Assembly (NCBI GenBank): GCA_903855985.1
Contig: CAIOAO010000074.1
Span: forward strand, 186,001-250,000
Source: an uncultured Opitutia bacterium
GTDB lineage: Bacteria > Verrucomicrobiota > Verrucomicrobiia > Opitutales > Opitutaceae
Direction of reading: 5' to 3'
DNA: 64,000 nucleotides
Shown here: piece after piece, positions 49,263 through 58,736 of the stretch
Layout of the letters: every line of letters starts with the position of its first letter
Numbering within the stretch: position 1 is the stretch's first letter
Translations under genes and position numbers: made by a program
The notes under the pieces: model-generated
Databases searched by the model: none
What the model was told of the DNA's origin: nothing
Seen by the model: the letters and a program-made list of their open reading frames with translations, nothing else

Positions 49263-51949
49263 CCATCAACGGCCAGTCCCACCAACTGACGGAGGGTCTC
49301 ACGATCAACGAGGCGCTGCGCTCGCTCGGCATCGAGATCCCCACGCTGTGCCACGACGACCGGGTTGACCCGTACGGTTCGTGCCGCACCTGCGCCGTCG
49401 AGGTGAAGGGCATCAACGCGCTCGTCACCGCCTGCAACACGCAGCTCCGCGATGGCATGGAGATCTCGACCCACTCGCCCGCGGTCGAAGGCGTGCGCAA
49501 GACCCTCTTCGGCCTCCTCGCCAAGGATTACCCGGCCGAGGCCGTGGCCGCGTTTCCCGACAAGCAGTTTCACCGCTACCTCAACCAGTATGGCGTGAAG
49601 GCCGGCGGCTCGCGCACCGCGCCGCCGCCCGACGTGCCGTTCATGCAGGATGCGTCGCACCCGTACATCAACGTGGACATGTCGCAGTGCGTGACGTGCT
49701 ACCGTTGCGTGCGCATCTGCGAGGAGGTCCAGGGTCAGTTTGTGTGGAAGGCGTGGAACCGCGGCGACGAAACCCGCATCCTGCCGACCCGCGGCGAGAC
49801 GATGCTCGACGGCGGCTGCGTCAGTTGCGGCGCGTGCGTGGACACGTGCCCGTCCGGCGCCCTGGAGGATCTCACCGTCCTCGCCCGCGGCGTCCCCACC
49901 GAGTGGACCAAGACGATCTGCTCCTACTGCGGCACCGGCTGCGAGGTGAACGTCGGCACCCGCGACGGCAAGATCACCACGATCCGCCCGTCGGAGGGCC
50001 CGAGCAACCACGGCCACACCTGCGTGAAGGGCCGCTATGCGTTTGACTACGTCTATGCCGAGGAGCGCATCACCTCGCCGATGATCCGCCGCGAGGGCCA
50101 GTGGGTGGACGTCAGCTGGGACGAGGTCATCAGCTACATTGCCACCCGGCTCAAGGCCATCATCGCGAAGGACGGCCCGGACTCCATCGGCGTGCTGAGC
50201 TCCGCGCGCGGCACCAACGAGGAAAATTTCGTCGCGCAGAAGTTCGCGCGTGTCGTCCTCGGCACGAACAACATCGATTGCTGTGCCCGCGTCTGCCATT
50301 CGCCCACCGCGGCGGCGATGAAGATGACCCTCGGCACCGGCGCGGCCACGAACTCGCTCGACGAGATCGCGATCGCGAAGACCCTGCTCGTCTGTGGGGC
50401 GAACCCGACGGAAGGCCATCCCGTGACCGGCGCGCGCATCAAGCAGGCGGCCCGCCACGGCGCCAACCTCATCGTCATCGACCCGCGCGTCATCGAGCTG
50501 TGCGAATTTGCCACGCTCCACCTCCAGCTGCGCCCCGGCACGAATGTCGTGCTCTTCAACGCGATGGGGGCGGCGATCGTGGAGGAGGGCCTCGTGGACG
50601 AGGAATTCCTCCGCACCCGCATCACCGAGTTCGAGGAGTACAAGAAGTTCATCGCGGATTTTATCCCGGAAAAGGCCGAGCTGATCTGCGGCGTGCCGGC
50701 GGCGAAGATCCGGGCGGCGGCGCGCATGTACGCGACCGCCAAGCCCGCGCTGAGCGTCCACGGCCTCGGCATGACCGAGCACATCCAGGGCACCGAGGGC
50801 ATCATGGCGCTGGTGAACCTCGCGCTGCTCACGGGCAACATTGGCAAACCCGGCACGGGCATCAACCCGCTGCGCGGCCAGAACAACGTGCAGGGCGCCC
50901 CGCATATGGGCTGCGAGCCCAAGCTGCTCGCCGGCTACATCCCGATCGAGGAGGCCCGCGCGCAGGTGGAGTCGATGTGGCATGTGCCCATCCCAACGCA
51001 CCCCGGCCTGAACATGATCGACATGCTCACCGCCGCGACCGAGGGGAAGCTGAAGGCGATGTGGGCGATCGGCTACGACATCGTGATGACGAACCCCAAC
51101 ACCCATGAGACGCGGCGCGCCATGGACCAGCTGGACCTCGTCATCGTGCAGGACCTTTTCCTCAACGCGACGGCGCGGGAGTTTGGCGACGTGTTTCTGC
51201 CCGCCGCCTCGTCGTTCGAGAAGGACGGCACGTTCATGAACGGCGAGCGCCGCATCCAGCGCGTCCGCGGCGCCGCGAAACCGCAGGGCCTGGCCCGCTC
51301 GGACTGGGAAATCGTCTGCGCCGTCGCCAAGGCGATGGGCCATGGCGGGAATTTCGCCTACCGGACCGCGGAGGAAATCTGGAACGAGGTGCGCTCACTC
51401 TGGCCGGAAGGCTCCGGCATCAGCTATGCCCGGCTCGATGCCGTGGGCGGGTTGCAGTGGCCCTGCTTCGACGAGGGCGCCCCCGGCACGCCCATCCTGC
51501 ACGTGGACGAGTTCACCCATGGCAAGACCACGGCGCTGCGCCGGATTGAGTTCGTCCCGCCGCCCCACCTCCTCTCCAAGGAGTTCCCCTTCCTCCTCAC
51601 GACGGGCCGCAATCTTTATCAGTACAACGCCGCGACGCAGACCTCGCGCACGCCGAACAACGGCCTGTACCGCACCGATTTCCTGCAGATTTGCCCGGTG
51701 GACGCAGCCCGTCTCGGACTGGAGTCCGGTGAAATCGTGCGCTTGAGCAGCGAGCAAGGCTCGGCCGATCTGCCGGTGCAGATCAGCGACCACGTGCAGC
51801 CCGGCGAGGTGTACACCACCTTCCACAACACGCGGGTCTTCCTGAACCAGATCACGACGTCGCAACGCGATCGCTACACCAAGACCCCGGAGTACAAAGT
51901 GACCGCGGTGAATATCGCCAAACTCTCCCTCCAGCCGGCGACGGCCTGA
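49250..51949 (+). CDS. Formate dehydrogenase alpha subunit, molybdenum, FdsA/FdhF type
   Basis: 899 aa. Domains in order: ferredoxin-like 2Fe-2S (PYGSCRTCAVEVKG), NuoG-type His/Cys region, two 4Fe-4S sets (CVTCYRCVRICEEVQG and CVSCGACVDTCPSGAL), then the bis-MGD domain beginning with the 4Fe-4S motif CSYCGTGCEVNV. The metal ligand is Cys349 followed by His350 in ARVCHSPT, so this is a cysteine, not selenocysteine, enzyme. With the subunit before it, it oxidises formate to CO2 with NAD. No FdhD or molybdate gene is nearby. Confidence 0.94.
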   Translation: MLQVTINGQSHQLTEGLTINEALRSLGIEIPTLCHDDRVDPYGSCRTCAVEVKGINALVTACNTQLRDGMEISTHSPAVEGVRKTLFGLLAKDYPAEAVAAFPDKQFHRYLNQYGVKAGGSRTAPPPDVPFMQDASHPYINVDMSQCVTCYRCVRICEEVQGQFVWKAWNRGDETRILPTRGETMLDGGCVSCGACVDTCPSGALEDLTVLARGVPTEWTKTICSYCGTGCEVNVGTRDGKITTIRPSEGPSNHGHTCVKGRYAFDYVYAEERITSPMIRREGQWVDVSWDEVISYIATRLKAIIAKDGPDSIGVLSSARGTNEENFVAQKFARVVLGTNNIDCCARVCHSPTAAAMKMTLGTGAATNSLDEIAIAKTLLVCGANPTEGHPVTGARIKQAARHGANLIVIDPRVIELCEFATLHLQLRPGTNVVLFNAMGAAIVEEGLVDEEFLRTRITEFEEYKKFIADFIPEKAELICGVPAAKIRAAARMYATAKPALSVHGLGMTEHIQGTEGIMALVNLALLTGNIGKPGTGINPLRGQNNVQGAPHMGCEPKLLAGYIPIEEARAQVESMWHVPIPTHPGLNMIDMLTAATEGKLKAMWAIGYDIVMTNPNTHETRRAMDQLDLVIVQDLFLNATAREFGDVFLPAASSFEKDGTFMNGERRIQRVRGAAKPQGLARSDWEIVCAVAKAMGHGGNFAYRTAEEIWNEVRSLWPEGSGISYARLDAVGGLQWPCFDEGAPGTPILHVDEFTHGKTTALRRIEFVPPPHLLSKEFPFLLTTGRNLYQYNAATQTSRTPNNGLYRTDFLQICPVDAARLGLESGEIVRLSSEQGSADLPVQISDHVQPGEVYTTFHNTRVFLNQITTSQRDRYTKTPEYKVTAVNIAKLSLQPATA

Positions 51950-52117
51950 TCAGAACTTCGGCTAATGCCCGGCCCTGGGCACAACACTCCGGGGCCTTTC
52001 CTAAGCAAGACATTGTAAGCCAATTGTTTCCCGCAACCGGCACCCCATCGGTTGAGCCCCGACCGCGGCAAACGCGGATGGGAACTATTTAAGCCCAAAC
52101 TGCGTCTCATCCCTGCA

Positions 52118-52648
52118 ATGAAAACCCACCCCCTGATACTTGGCGCTCTCGCCGGCCTGGCCGCGATCAGCACCGCGCTGGCGGCCGAAACACCGGCGAA
52201 GACCGACACCCGCGTGGAAGTCACTTTCGCCTCACCCGAAAAATTCGCCGATGTCCGCGATGCCTACACTTCTTCCGATCGGGGCCGGGACGGCATCCTC
52301 AGCCAGATCCGTGACTACCTGGTCAGCCGGGCCGATACCTATGTGTCCCCGGGGCAGAAACTCACGGTGACCTTCACCGACATCGATCTCGCCGGTGATT
52401 TTGAGCCGTGGCGCGGCTCCGAGGGCATGGACGTCCGCATCGTGAAGGACATTTACCCGCCGAAGATGGACCTCGAGTTCAAGCTGACCGGCGCCGACGG
52501 CGCCGTCCTCAAGGAAGGCAAGCGCCAGCTGCGCGACCTCGCCTTCGTGTCGAAGCTTTCCATCAACCGGAGTGACATGCTCCGCTTCGAGAAAGCCCTG
52601 CTGGACGACTGGCTGAAGGAAGATTTCCCGCGGACCAAGTCGGGCTGA
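52118..52648 (+). CDS. DUF3016 exported protein
   Basis: 176 aa from ATG 52118. Signal peptide (ILGALAGLAAISTALAA) then the DUF3016 pattern VEVTFASPEKFADVRDAYTS, LTVTFTDIDLAGDFEPW, and VKDIYPPKMDLEFKL. The family is periplasmic with no known function. It has its own terminator downstream. The 168 bp between it and the formate dehydrogenase gene contains only a small hairpin AACCG/CGGTT near 52035. Confidence 0.85.
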   Translation: MKTHPLILGALAGLAAISTALAAETPAKTDTRVEVTFASPEKFADVRDAYTSSDRGRDGILSQIRDYLVSRADTYVSPGQKLTVTFTDIDLAGDFEPWRGSEGMDVRIVKDIYPPKMDLEFKLTGADGAVLKEGKRQLRDLAFVSKLSINRSDMLRFEKALLDDWLKEDFPRTKSG

Positions 52649-52676
52649 GCCCCGCCGGTCACCCGGCTTTTTCCCG

Positions 52677-52705
52677 CCGCGCGTCTGCCCGACGCGCGGT
52701 TTTTT
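52677..52705 (+). terminator. Intrinsic terminator of the DUF3016 gene
   Basis: CCGCGCGTC and GACGCGCGG form a perfect 9-bp stem around TGCCC, followed by six T. It starts 29 nt after the stop codon. Confidence 0.95.
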
Positions 52706-52812
52706 GCGCCCGGTTCCGATGGAGGGCTTGCGGTTGGTCGGCGGGGCCGCAAACGTGGGGTTACGTCAGCCAGGTTCCCCCCAACCCTCATTGCCCGGTA
52801 TCATTCCGACCC

Positions 52813-53559
52813 ATGAAACTGTCCGTCTCCTCCCTCCGCCGCGGTCTGTGCCTGACCGCATTTGCCCTGATCACCTGCATCGCGGTTTCCGCCGCCGAGA
52901 CCTTTGAAGGCCGCATCCACATGGAGATGACCTCTGGCAAGAAGAAGGAAAAGATGGGCATCGATTACTCGATGAAGGACGGGAAATTGCGCATGAATCC
53001 CAAGATGCCGGAAGGACAGGGCCACGAGGGTGGCATGGGCATGATCATGGATATGCCGGCCCACGAGATGATCATCCTCATGGATATGGAAGGCCGGAAG
53101 ATGTTCATGCGCCGCCCGATCCCGCAGCCGACCGCCGAGCAGACCAGCAAGGCGCGTGATTCCCACAAGATGTCTCCGCCCGAGGCCACCGGCCGGACGG
53201 AGATGATCGCCGGTTACAAGGCGACGGAGTATCGCATGACCGGGGAAAAGGGCGAGATCATCGAGCTGTGGCTCGCGAAGGGCCTCGGGCCGTTCATGTC
53301 CTACTCGGGGGGCAACCCGATGATGGGTGGCCGCAGCGCGCCCCCGGCGGGCTGGGAAAATTTCGCCCGCGACGGCAATGCCTTCCCGATGCGCGTGGTG
53401 ACCCACGGCAAGGACGGCGGGGACACGATGCGGATGGAAGTAACCAGCGTCGAAAAGACCTCACTCCCGGACTCCCTCTTCTCGACCGACGGCTACAGCG
53501 AATTCTCCATTTCAGGCTTCGGCGGCGGTGGCGGCTTCAATCCGTTCAAGCGGGATTGA
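52813..53559 (+). CDS. DUF4412-like exported protein
   Basis: 248 aa. A signal peptide (FALITCIAVSAAETFEG) leads into FEGRIHMEMTSGKKKEKMG, typical of DUF4412 proteins. The chain is Met-rich in the middle (HEGGMGMIMDMPAHEM) and ends in a Gly/Phe-rich segment. Met/His clusters suggest metal or lipoprotein interactions, but this is inference. It is 10 bp upstream of the S4 gene and probably cotranscribed with it. Confidence 0.75.
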   Translation: MKLSVSSLRRGLCLTAFALITCIAVSAAETFEGRIHMEMTSGKKKEKMGIDYSMKDGKLRMNPKMPEGQGHEGGMGMIMDMPAHEMIILMDMEGRKMFMRRPIPQPTAEQTSKARDSHKMSPPEATGRTEMIAGYKATEYRMTGEKGEIIELWLAKGLGPFMSYSGGNPMMGGRSAPPAGWENFARDGNAFPMRVVTHGKDGGDTMRMEVTSVEKTSLPDSLFSTDGYSEFSISGFGGGGGFNPFKRD

Positions 53560-53569
53560 CCCTTTTGGC

Positions 53570-53938
53570 GTGACCGCGCGGCTCGACAAATGGTTGTGGG
53601 CCGTGCGGCTGTTCAAGACCCGCGGGCTGGCCGCCGATGCGATCCGCGCCGGCTCGGTCGAGATCAACGCCCGCCCGGCCAAGCCCGCCCGCGAGGTGCA
53701 GGCCGGTGAAACCGTGACGGTGCAGCAGGGCCTCGTGTTGCGCACGCTGCGGGTCGTCGGGACGCCGGTTTCGCGCGTGGGGGCGAAACTCGTGCCGGAC
53801 TACTGCACCGACCTCACGCCGGAGTCGGAGTATGAAAAAGTCCGCCTGCAGCGGATGCAGCACGTGCTGGCGCGGGCGAAGGGCAGCGGCCGGCCGACCA
53901 AGCGCGAGCGCCGGGAAGTTGACCGGCTGTTTGAATGA
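53570..53938 (+). CDS. S4-domain RNA-binding protein, Hsp15-like
   Basis: 122 aa from GTG 53570. RLDKWLWAVRLFKTRGLAAD and AIRAGSVEINARPAKPA form the S4 domain; the basic tail GSGRPTKRERREVDRLF is as in Hsp15, which rescues stalled 50S subunits carrying nascent chains. An in-frame ATG at 53528 would overlap the previous gene, and its product MAASIRSSG is not S4-like, so the GTG 10 bp after the upstream stop is preferred. Confidence 0.88.
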   Translation: MTARLDKWLWAVRLFKTRGLAADAIRAGSVEINARPAKPAREVQAGETVTVQQGLVLRTLRVVGTPVSRVGAKLVPDYCTDLTPESEYEKVRLQRMQHVLARAKGSGRPTKRERREVDRLFE

Positions 53939-53957
53939 CCGGCCGCCGCCTCCACTC

Positions 53958-54371
53958 ATGAATGTGTATTCCAAGTTTGAAACCGAGCTCGCGGTCCGGC
54001 CGGACGACATCGACCTCTACCAGCACGTCCATTCCACGCGCTACCTCGACTATGTGCTGGCGGCGCGGTTCGAGCAGATGGAACGCTGCTACCGGATGCC
54101 GATGCAGGCGTTTGGGGCGATGGGGCTGGGGTGGTTCATGTCCGCAGCGGCGATCCAGTTCAAACGGCCGCTGGGGTGGGGCGACCGGATGACGGTGCGC
54201 ACCTGGATCGAGCATTTTACCGAGACCGGCTGCCGGGTGGCGTTCGAAATCGAGAAGCTGCCCACCGGCAAACGCGTATGTGACGGTAGCTGCGACTACT
54301 CCCTGGTGACGCTGGCAACCGGCCGGGCGACCCCGCTGCCGGAGGAAATCCGGGCGAAGTATTCGATCTAA
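53958..54371 (+). CDS. Acyl-CoA thioesterase, hotdog fold (YbgC/FadM-like)
   Basis: 137 aa from ATG 53958. The 4HBT pattern is VRPDDIDLYQHVHSTRYLDY with the catalytic Asp (D-I-D-L-Y-Q-H), then FEQMERCYR and RTWIEHFTETG. It hydrolyses acyl-CoA thioesters; chain length unknown. It is 19 bp after the S4 gene and may be cotranscribed. Confidence 0.9.
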   Translation: MNVYSKFETELAVRPDDIDLYQHVHSTRYLDYVLAARFEQMERCYRMPMQAFGAMGLGWFMSAAAIQFKRPLGWGDRMTVRTWIEHFTETGCRVAFEIEKLPTGKRVCDGSCDYSLVTLATGRATPLPEEIRAKYSI

Positions 54372-54571
54372 GCGGTTGGTGGGACGGGCTTCCCCGCGAT
54401 TAACCTTGCGTTTGCGGGCAATCTCTATGCCTTCAGCAACTTATCGATAGAGAAAGCGTAGGATGACAGCATCTGGTGAGTCGTAGGCTGAGCGTATTGC
54501 TTAAGTGATGATTTCGAAACCCACGGTGGGAACGGAACTGGCAGATGACGGTGGATCTTCGAGACATCACA
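54372..54571 (+). promoter_or_regulatory. Lower-GC 200-nt leader of the RRM protein gene
   Basis: No gene is visible here. The stretch is less GC-rich than the flanking genes and rich in short inverted pieces such as TTATCGATAG and CACGGTGGG, with no convincing -35/-10 pair. RNA-binding proteins of the RRM and cold-shock type often have long structured leaders under autocontrol, so this region probably carries regulation. Confidence 0.4.
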
Positions 54572-54952
54572 ATGGGTAATTCTAAACTATACGTCGGCAA
54601 TCTGTCGTTCAAGACCACCGAAGACGAGCTCCGCTCGGCCTTTGGCCAGTTCGGCACCGTGACCGACCTTTACGTCGCCATGGACAAAATGACCGGTCGC
54701 CCCCGTGGCTTCGCGTTCATCACCATGGGCACCGAGGAAGAGGCGAAAGCCGCGACCGAGAAGATGAACGGCACCGATCTCGGTGGTCGTCAGCTCACGG
54801 TCAATGAGGCCCGTCCCAAGGAAGAGCGCCCGGGTGGCGGCTTCGGCGGTGGCGTCCGTGGCTTCGGCGGCGGCGGCGGCGGCGAACGCCGTGGCGGCTT
54901 CGGCGGCGGCGGCGGTGGCGGCGGCCGCGATCGCGGCGAGCGCCGTTACTAA
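54572..54952 (+). CDS. RRM-domain RNA-binding protein with Gly-rich tail
   Basis: 126 aa from ATG 54572. RNP2 is KLYVGNLSF at residues 4-12 and RNP1 is RGFAFITM near 47-54, so it has a full RRM for single-stranded RNA. After residue 85 the chain is Gly/Arg/Phe-rich ([19 protein letters not shown]), like bacterial cold-inducible Rbp proteins. It is followed by its own terminator and then by a DEAD-box helicase, a functional pairing in RNA remodelling. Confidence 0.95.
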   Translation: MGNSKLYVGNLSFKTTEDELRSAFGQFGTVTDLYVAMDKMTGRPRGFAFITMGTEEEAKAATEKMNGTDLGGRQLTVNEARPKEERPGGGFGGGVRGFGGGGGGERRGGFGGGGGGGGRDRGERRY

Positions 54953-54982
54953 TCGATTCGTTTTCACGAACTGATTTTCGAG

Positions 54983-55015
54983 GGACGGAGCTCCTTTGGG
55001 GCTCCGTCCTTTTTC
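54983..55015 (+). terminator. Intrinsic terminator of the RRM gene
   Basis: GGACGGAGC (54983-54991) pairs with GCTCCGTCC (55001-55009) and is followed by a T-rich run. A second GC hairpin, GCCGCC/GGCGGC at 55033-55048, stands just before the helicase ATG. Confidence 0.92.
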
Positions 55016-55056
55016 TTTTCACCGTTTCATCCGCCGCCTGAGGGCGGCCCTGTTTT

Positions 55057-56292
<1,236 letters not shown>

Positions 56293-56341
56293 GATTCGCC
56301 CGGGCTTGCGCGCCGGTGCGGGGGACCCCCAGCATCGGCGC

Positions 56342-56959
56342 ATGAGCGTCAAAGTTTCCACCGTCGAAACCCACCTCGCGGCCCTCCGGGCGTGCGAGGC
56401 CTGCCCGCGCATGCACCGGCCGGTGGTGGTCGGGCGCGCTGTGGCCAGCCGCATTTTGCTGGTGGGGCAGGCGCCGGGGGACAAGGAGCCGAAGCTCGGC
56501 CGGCCCTTCGCGTGGACGGCGGGCAAGACCCTCTTCAAGTGGTTTGCCGAGGCGCCCGGCTGGACGGAGGACGAGGTGCGGGACCGCATGTATTTCGCCG
56601 CGGTCTGCCGCTGTTTTCCGGGCAAGCGGCCCGAGGGTGGAGACCGGGTGCCGGCGCCGGAGGAAATTGCGAACTGCTCCGCGTGGCTGGAGCGCGAGTT
56701 CGCGCTGCTGCGGCCCGCACTGGTGTTGCCGGTAGGCAAGCTCGCCATCACGCAGTTCCTCGGGGAGCGGCCGCTGCTCGAAACGATCGGGCGCTCCTTC
56801 CGCATCGATTACCGCGGCCATGCGGTTGACTGCATCCCGCTGCCCCATCCGTCGGGGGCGTCGCCCTGGCACCGGATGGAGCCTGGCCGGACGCTCCTGC
56901 GCCAGGCCCTGGCGCGGGTGGCGGCGCATGCCGCGATAGAAAACGCGTGCCATCCGTAG
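56342..56959 (+). CDS. Uracil-DNA glycosylase family protein, Fe-S type
   Basis: 205 aa from ATG 56342. The N-terminal CEACPRM, AVCRCFPGK and ANCSAWL cysteines fit the 4Fe-4S cluster of family 4/5 enzymes. Motif A is LLVGQAPGDKEPKLGRPFAW and motif B PLPHPSGASPW. It removes uracil from DNA by cleaving the N-glycosidic bond. It is 50 bp after the helicase gene and 12 bp before the FKBP gene. Confidence 0.9.
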   Translation: MSVKVSTVETHLAALRACEACPRMHRPVVVGRAVASRILLVGQAPGDKEPKLGRPFAWTAGKTLFKWFAEAPGWTEDEVRDRMYFAAVCRCFPGKRPEGGDRVPAPEEIANCSAWLEREFALLRPALVLPVGKLAITQFLGERPLLETIGRSFRIDYRGHAVDCIPLPHPSGASPWHRMEPGRTLLRQALARVAAHAAIENACHP

Positions 56960-56970
56960 ATTCTGCGCTA

Positions 56971-57456
56971 ATGGAAACCACTGCCATGCCCGCCTTTATT
57001 ATCCGGATTTGCCTGTTGGTGTTGGTGACATTCACCGGACCGGTGCTGCGCGCCCAGCGCGAGAAGCTGCCCGAGGAAGACCTCGAGTATGTGGAGAAGA
57101 ACTTCCCCACCGCCCAAAAAACCAGCACCGGGATCCGCTACGTCATCCAAGTCGAAGGCAAGGGCGACTGCCCCCGGCCGGGGGACATCGTCGCGCTCAT
57201 TTATGCGGGCCGTTTCCTGAACGGCACCCTGTTTGACCAGCACATCGACCGGGAGCACCCGTTCCAATTCCGGGTGGGCCGCAACCAGGTGATCGAAGGC
57301 TGGGACCAGTTCATGCAGCAGATGAAAAAGGGTGAACGGTGCGTCGTGATCATCCCGCCCGAACTGGCCTATGGCATGCGGGGTTCGCCCCCGCGCATCC
57401 CCCGTGATGCCACGCTCGTGTTCCTGATCGAGCTGCTGGAGATCAAGCGCCAGTAA
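56971..57456 (+). CDS. FKBP-type peptidyl-prolyl isomerase, exported
   Basis: 161 aa from ATG 56971 (a later ATG at 56986, MPAFIIRI, is also plausible). A signal peptide (FIIRICLLVLVTFTGPVLRA) leads to the FKBP fold: YAGRFLNGTLFDQH, FQFRVGRNQVIEGWDQFM and PPELAYGMRG. It catalyses prolyl isomerisation of periplasmic proteins. Confidence 0.92.
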   Translation: METTAMPAFIIRICLLVLVTFTGPVLRAQREKLPEEDLEYVEKNFPTAQKTSTGIRYVIQVEGKGDCPRPGDIVALIYAGRFLNGTLFDQHIDREHPFQFRVGRNQVIEGWDQFMQQMKKGERCVVIIPPELAYGMRGSPPRIPRDATLVFLIELLEIKRQ

Positions 57457-57468
57457 TCCGCGGCGCAG

Positions 57469-58386
57469 TCACCCGCCGGCCGGGAGCGGGGTCCGGGCGC
57501 GCCGCTGGGCCCAGAGATTGTCGGCGGTGTAGAGCGTGAGTCCGCACCAGATGAAGGCAAAGGCGGCGGCGCGTTCCGGGGAAAAAGGCTCGTGGAACAC
57601 CCAGACGCCGAGGGCGAACTGCACCGTGGGCGCGATGTATTGCAGCAACCCGAGGGTGGAGAGGCGGATGCGGCGCGCGCCGTAGGCAAAGAGCAGCAGG
57701 GGCACCGCCGTGACCACGCCCGCACTGATCAGCAGCACGTGCTCCGTGGGGCTCACGCGGCCCAGCGCCCCGGCGCCGGTGTGCTGCTGCCAGAGGACAA
57801 AGACGAGGGCGAAGGGGGCCAGCAGCAGGGTTTCCAGCCCCAGGCCGGTGAGCGGGCCCAGCGGGGATTTTTTCCGCAGCAGTCCATAGGCGCCGAACGT
57901 CGCGGCCAGGGTGAGCGCAATCCACGGCGGCCGGCCCACCCGCACGAGCAGCAGGGTCACGCCGAGGGCGGCGCAGGCGATGGCAGTCCATTGCAAGGGC
58001 CGCAGCCGCTCCTTCAGGACCAGGCGGCCCAGGGCGACATTGACGAGCGGGACCAGGAAATAGCCCAGGCTGGTCTCAAGGACATGGCCGTGGTTCACCC
58101 CCCAGACATACACGAGCCAGTTGACCGTCAGCAGGACCCCGCTCAAAGCGTGCCACTGCAGGGCGGGCCGGGAGCGCAGGGCGGCGCGCAAGTCCCCCCA
58201 GCCCGCGCCCGCCGCCATCAGGCCGAGCACAAAGGCCAGCGACCAGATGTGCCGGTGCGCAATCAGCTCCGTGGCATCCACGTCCTTGAGCTGCCGCCAA
58301 TAGAGGGGAAACAGCCCCCAGCAAAGATAACAGACCGCAGCCGCGAGCGCCCCGCGGCCGGCCGCAGGGGTGGCGCGGTCGCTCAT
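57469..58386 (-). CDS. rarD: EamA-family transporter RarD
   Basis: 305 aa with ten predicted transmembrane helices and two EamA repeats. N-terminal AAAVCYLCWGLFPLYWRQL, ELIAHRHIWSLAFVL, and YIAPTVQFALGVWVFHEPF are as in RarD, linked with chloramphenicol sensitivity. The physiological substrate is unknown. Its ATG overlaps the stop of the small lipoprotein gene by 4 nt. Confidence 0.93.
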   Translation of the reverse strand: MSDRATPAAGRGALAAAVCYLCWGLFPLYWRQLKDVDATELIAHRHIWSLAFVLGLMAAGAGWGDLRAALRSRPALQWHALSGVLLTVNWLVYVWGVNHGHVLETSLGYFLVPLVNVALGRLVLKERLRPLQWTAIACAALGVTLLLVRVGRPPWIALTLAATFGAYGLLRKKSPLGPLTGLGLETLLLAPFALVFVLWQQHTGAGALGRVSPTEHVLLISAGVVTAVPLLLFAYGARRIRLSTLGLLQYIAPTVQFALGVWVFHEPFSPERAAAFAFIWCGLTLYTADNLWAQRRARTPLPAGG

Positions 58387-58634
58387 TTACTGTTGGCAGC
58401 GTGCGTGTAACCGAAGCGCTCGCGGAATTCGTCAATGGCCTGCTGGCGGGACAGGTCGGGGCGCAGGCCCAGCGCCATCAGGTCGGCGGCGCGCTTTTCC
58501 ACCCACCGCTGCTTGAAGCCTTCCTCGATTTCGGAGGCGACGGCGGGGTTTTCCTTGGGCTTCTTCGCGTTATGTTTGCAGCCAGCCAGCAAGGCCAGCG
58601 GCAGGAGCAGGAGAAAGATTAGCGAACGTTTCAT
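58383..58634 (-). CDS. Small lipoprotein of unknown function
   Basis: 83 aa. MKRSLIFLLLLPLALLAGCKH is a lipoprotein signal with lipobox LAGC. The mature part is charged and helical (EEGFKQRWVEKRAADLMALG, FRERFGY). I do not recognise a family. It is coupled to rarD. Confidence 0.78.
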   Translation of the reverse strand: MKRSLIFLLLLPLALLAGCKHNAKKPKENPAVASEIEEGFKQRWVEKRAADLMALGLRPDLSRQQAIDEFRERFGYTHAANSK

Positions 58635-58736
58635 AAAGAGGGGGCTGATTAATGATAAAAAGCATGACTCAATTTGACCGCGAGGGAATCTTTTTGGTTT
58701 CGCGCCGGGCCCAATATTCGTTTTTATTCCCGGAAC

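Noticed and set aside
50285-50300. Selenocysteine in the formate dehydrogenase
   Set aside because: The molybdenum ligand codon is TGC (Cys349), so no Sec machinery is required.
49229-51343. 704-codon minus-strand frame opposite the formate dehydrogenase gene
   Set aside because: Low-complexity Arg/His/Asp-rich translation with no domain; the sense frame carries all cofactor motifs.
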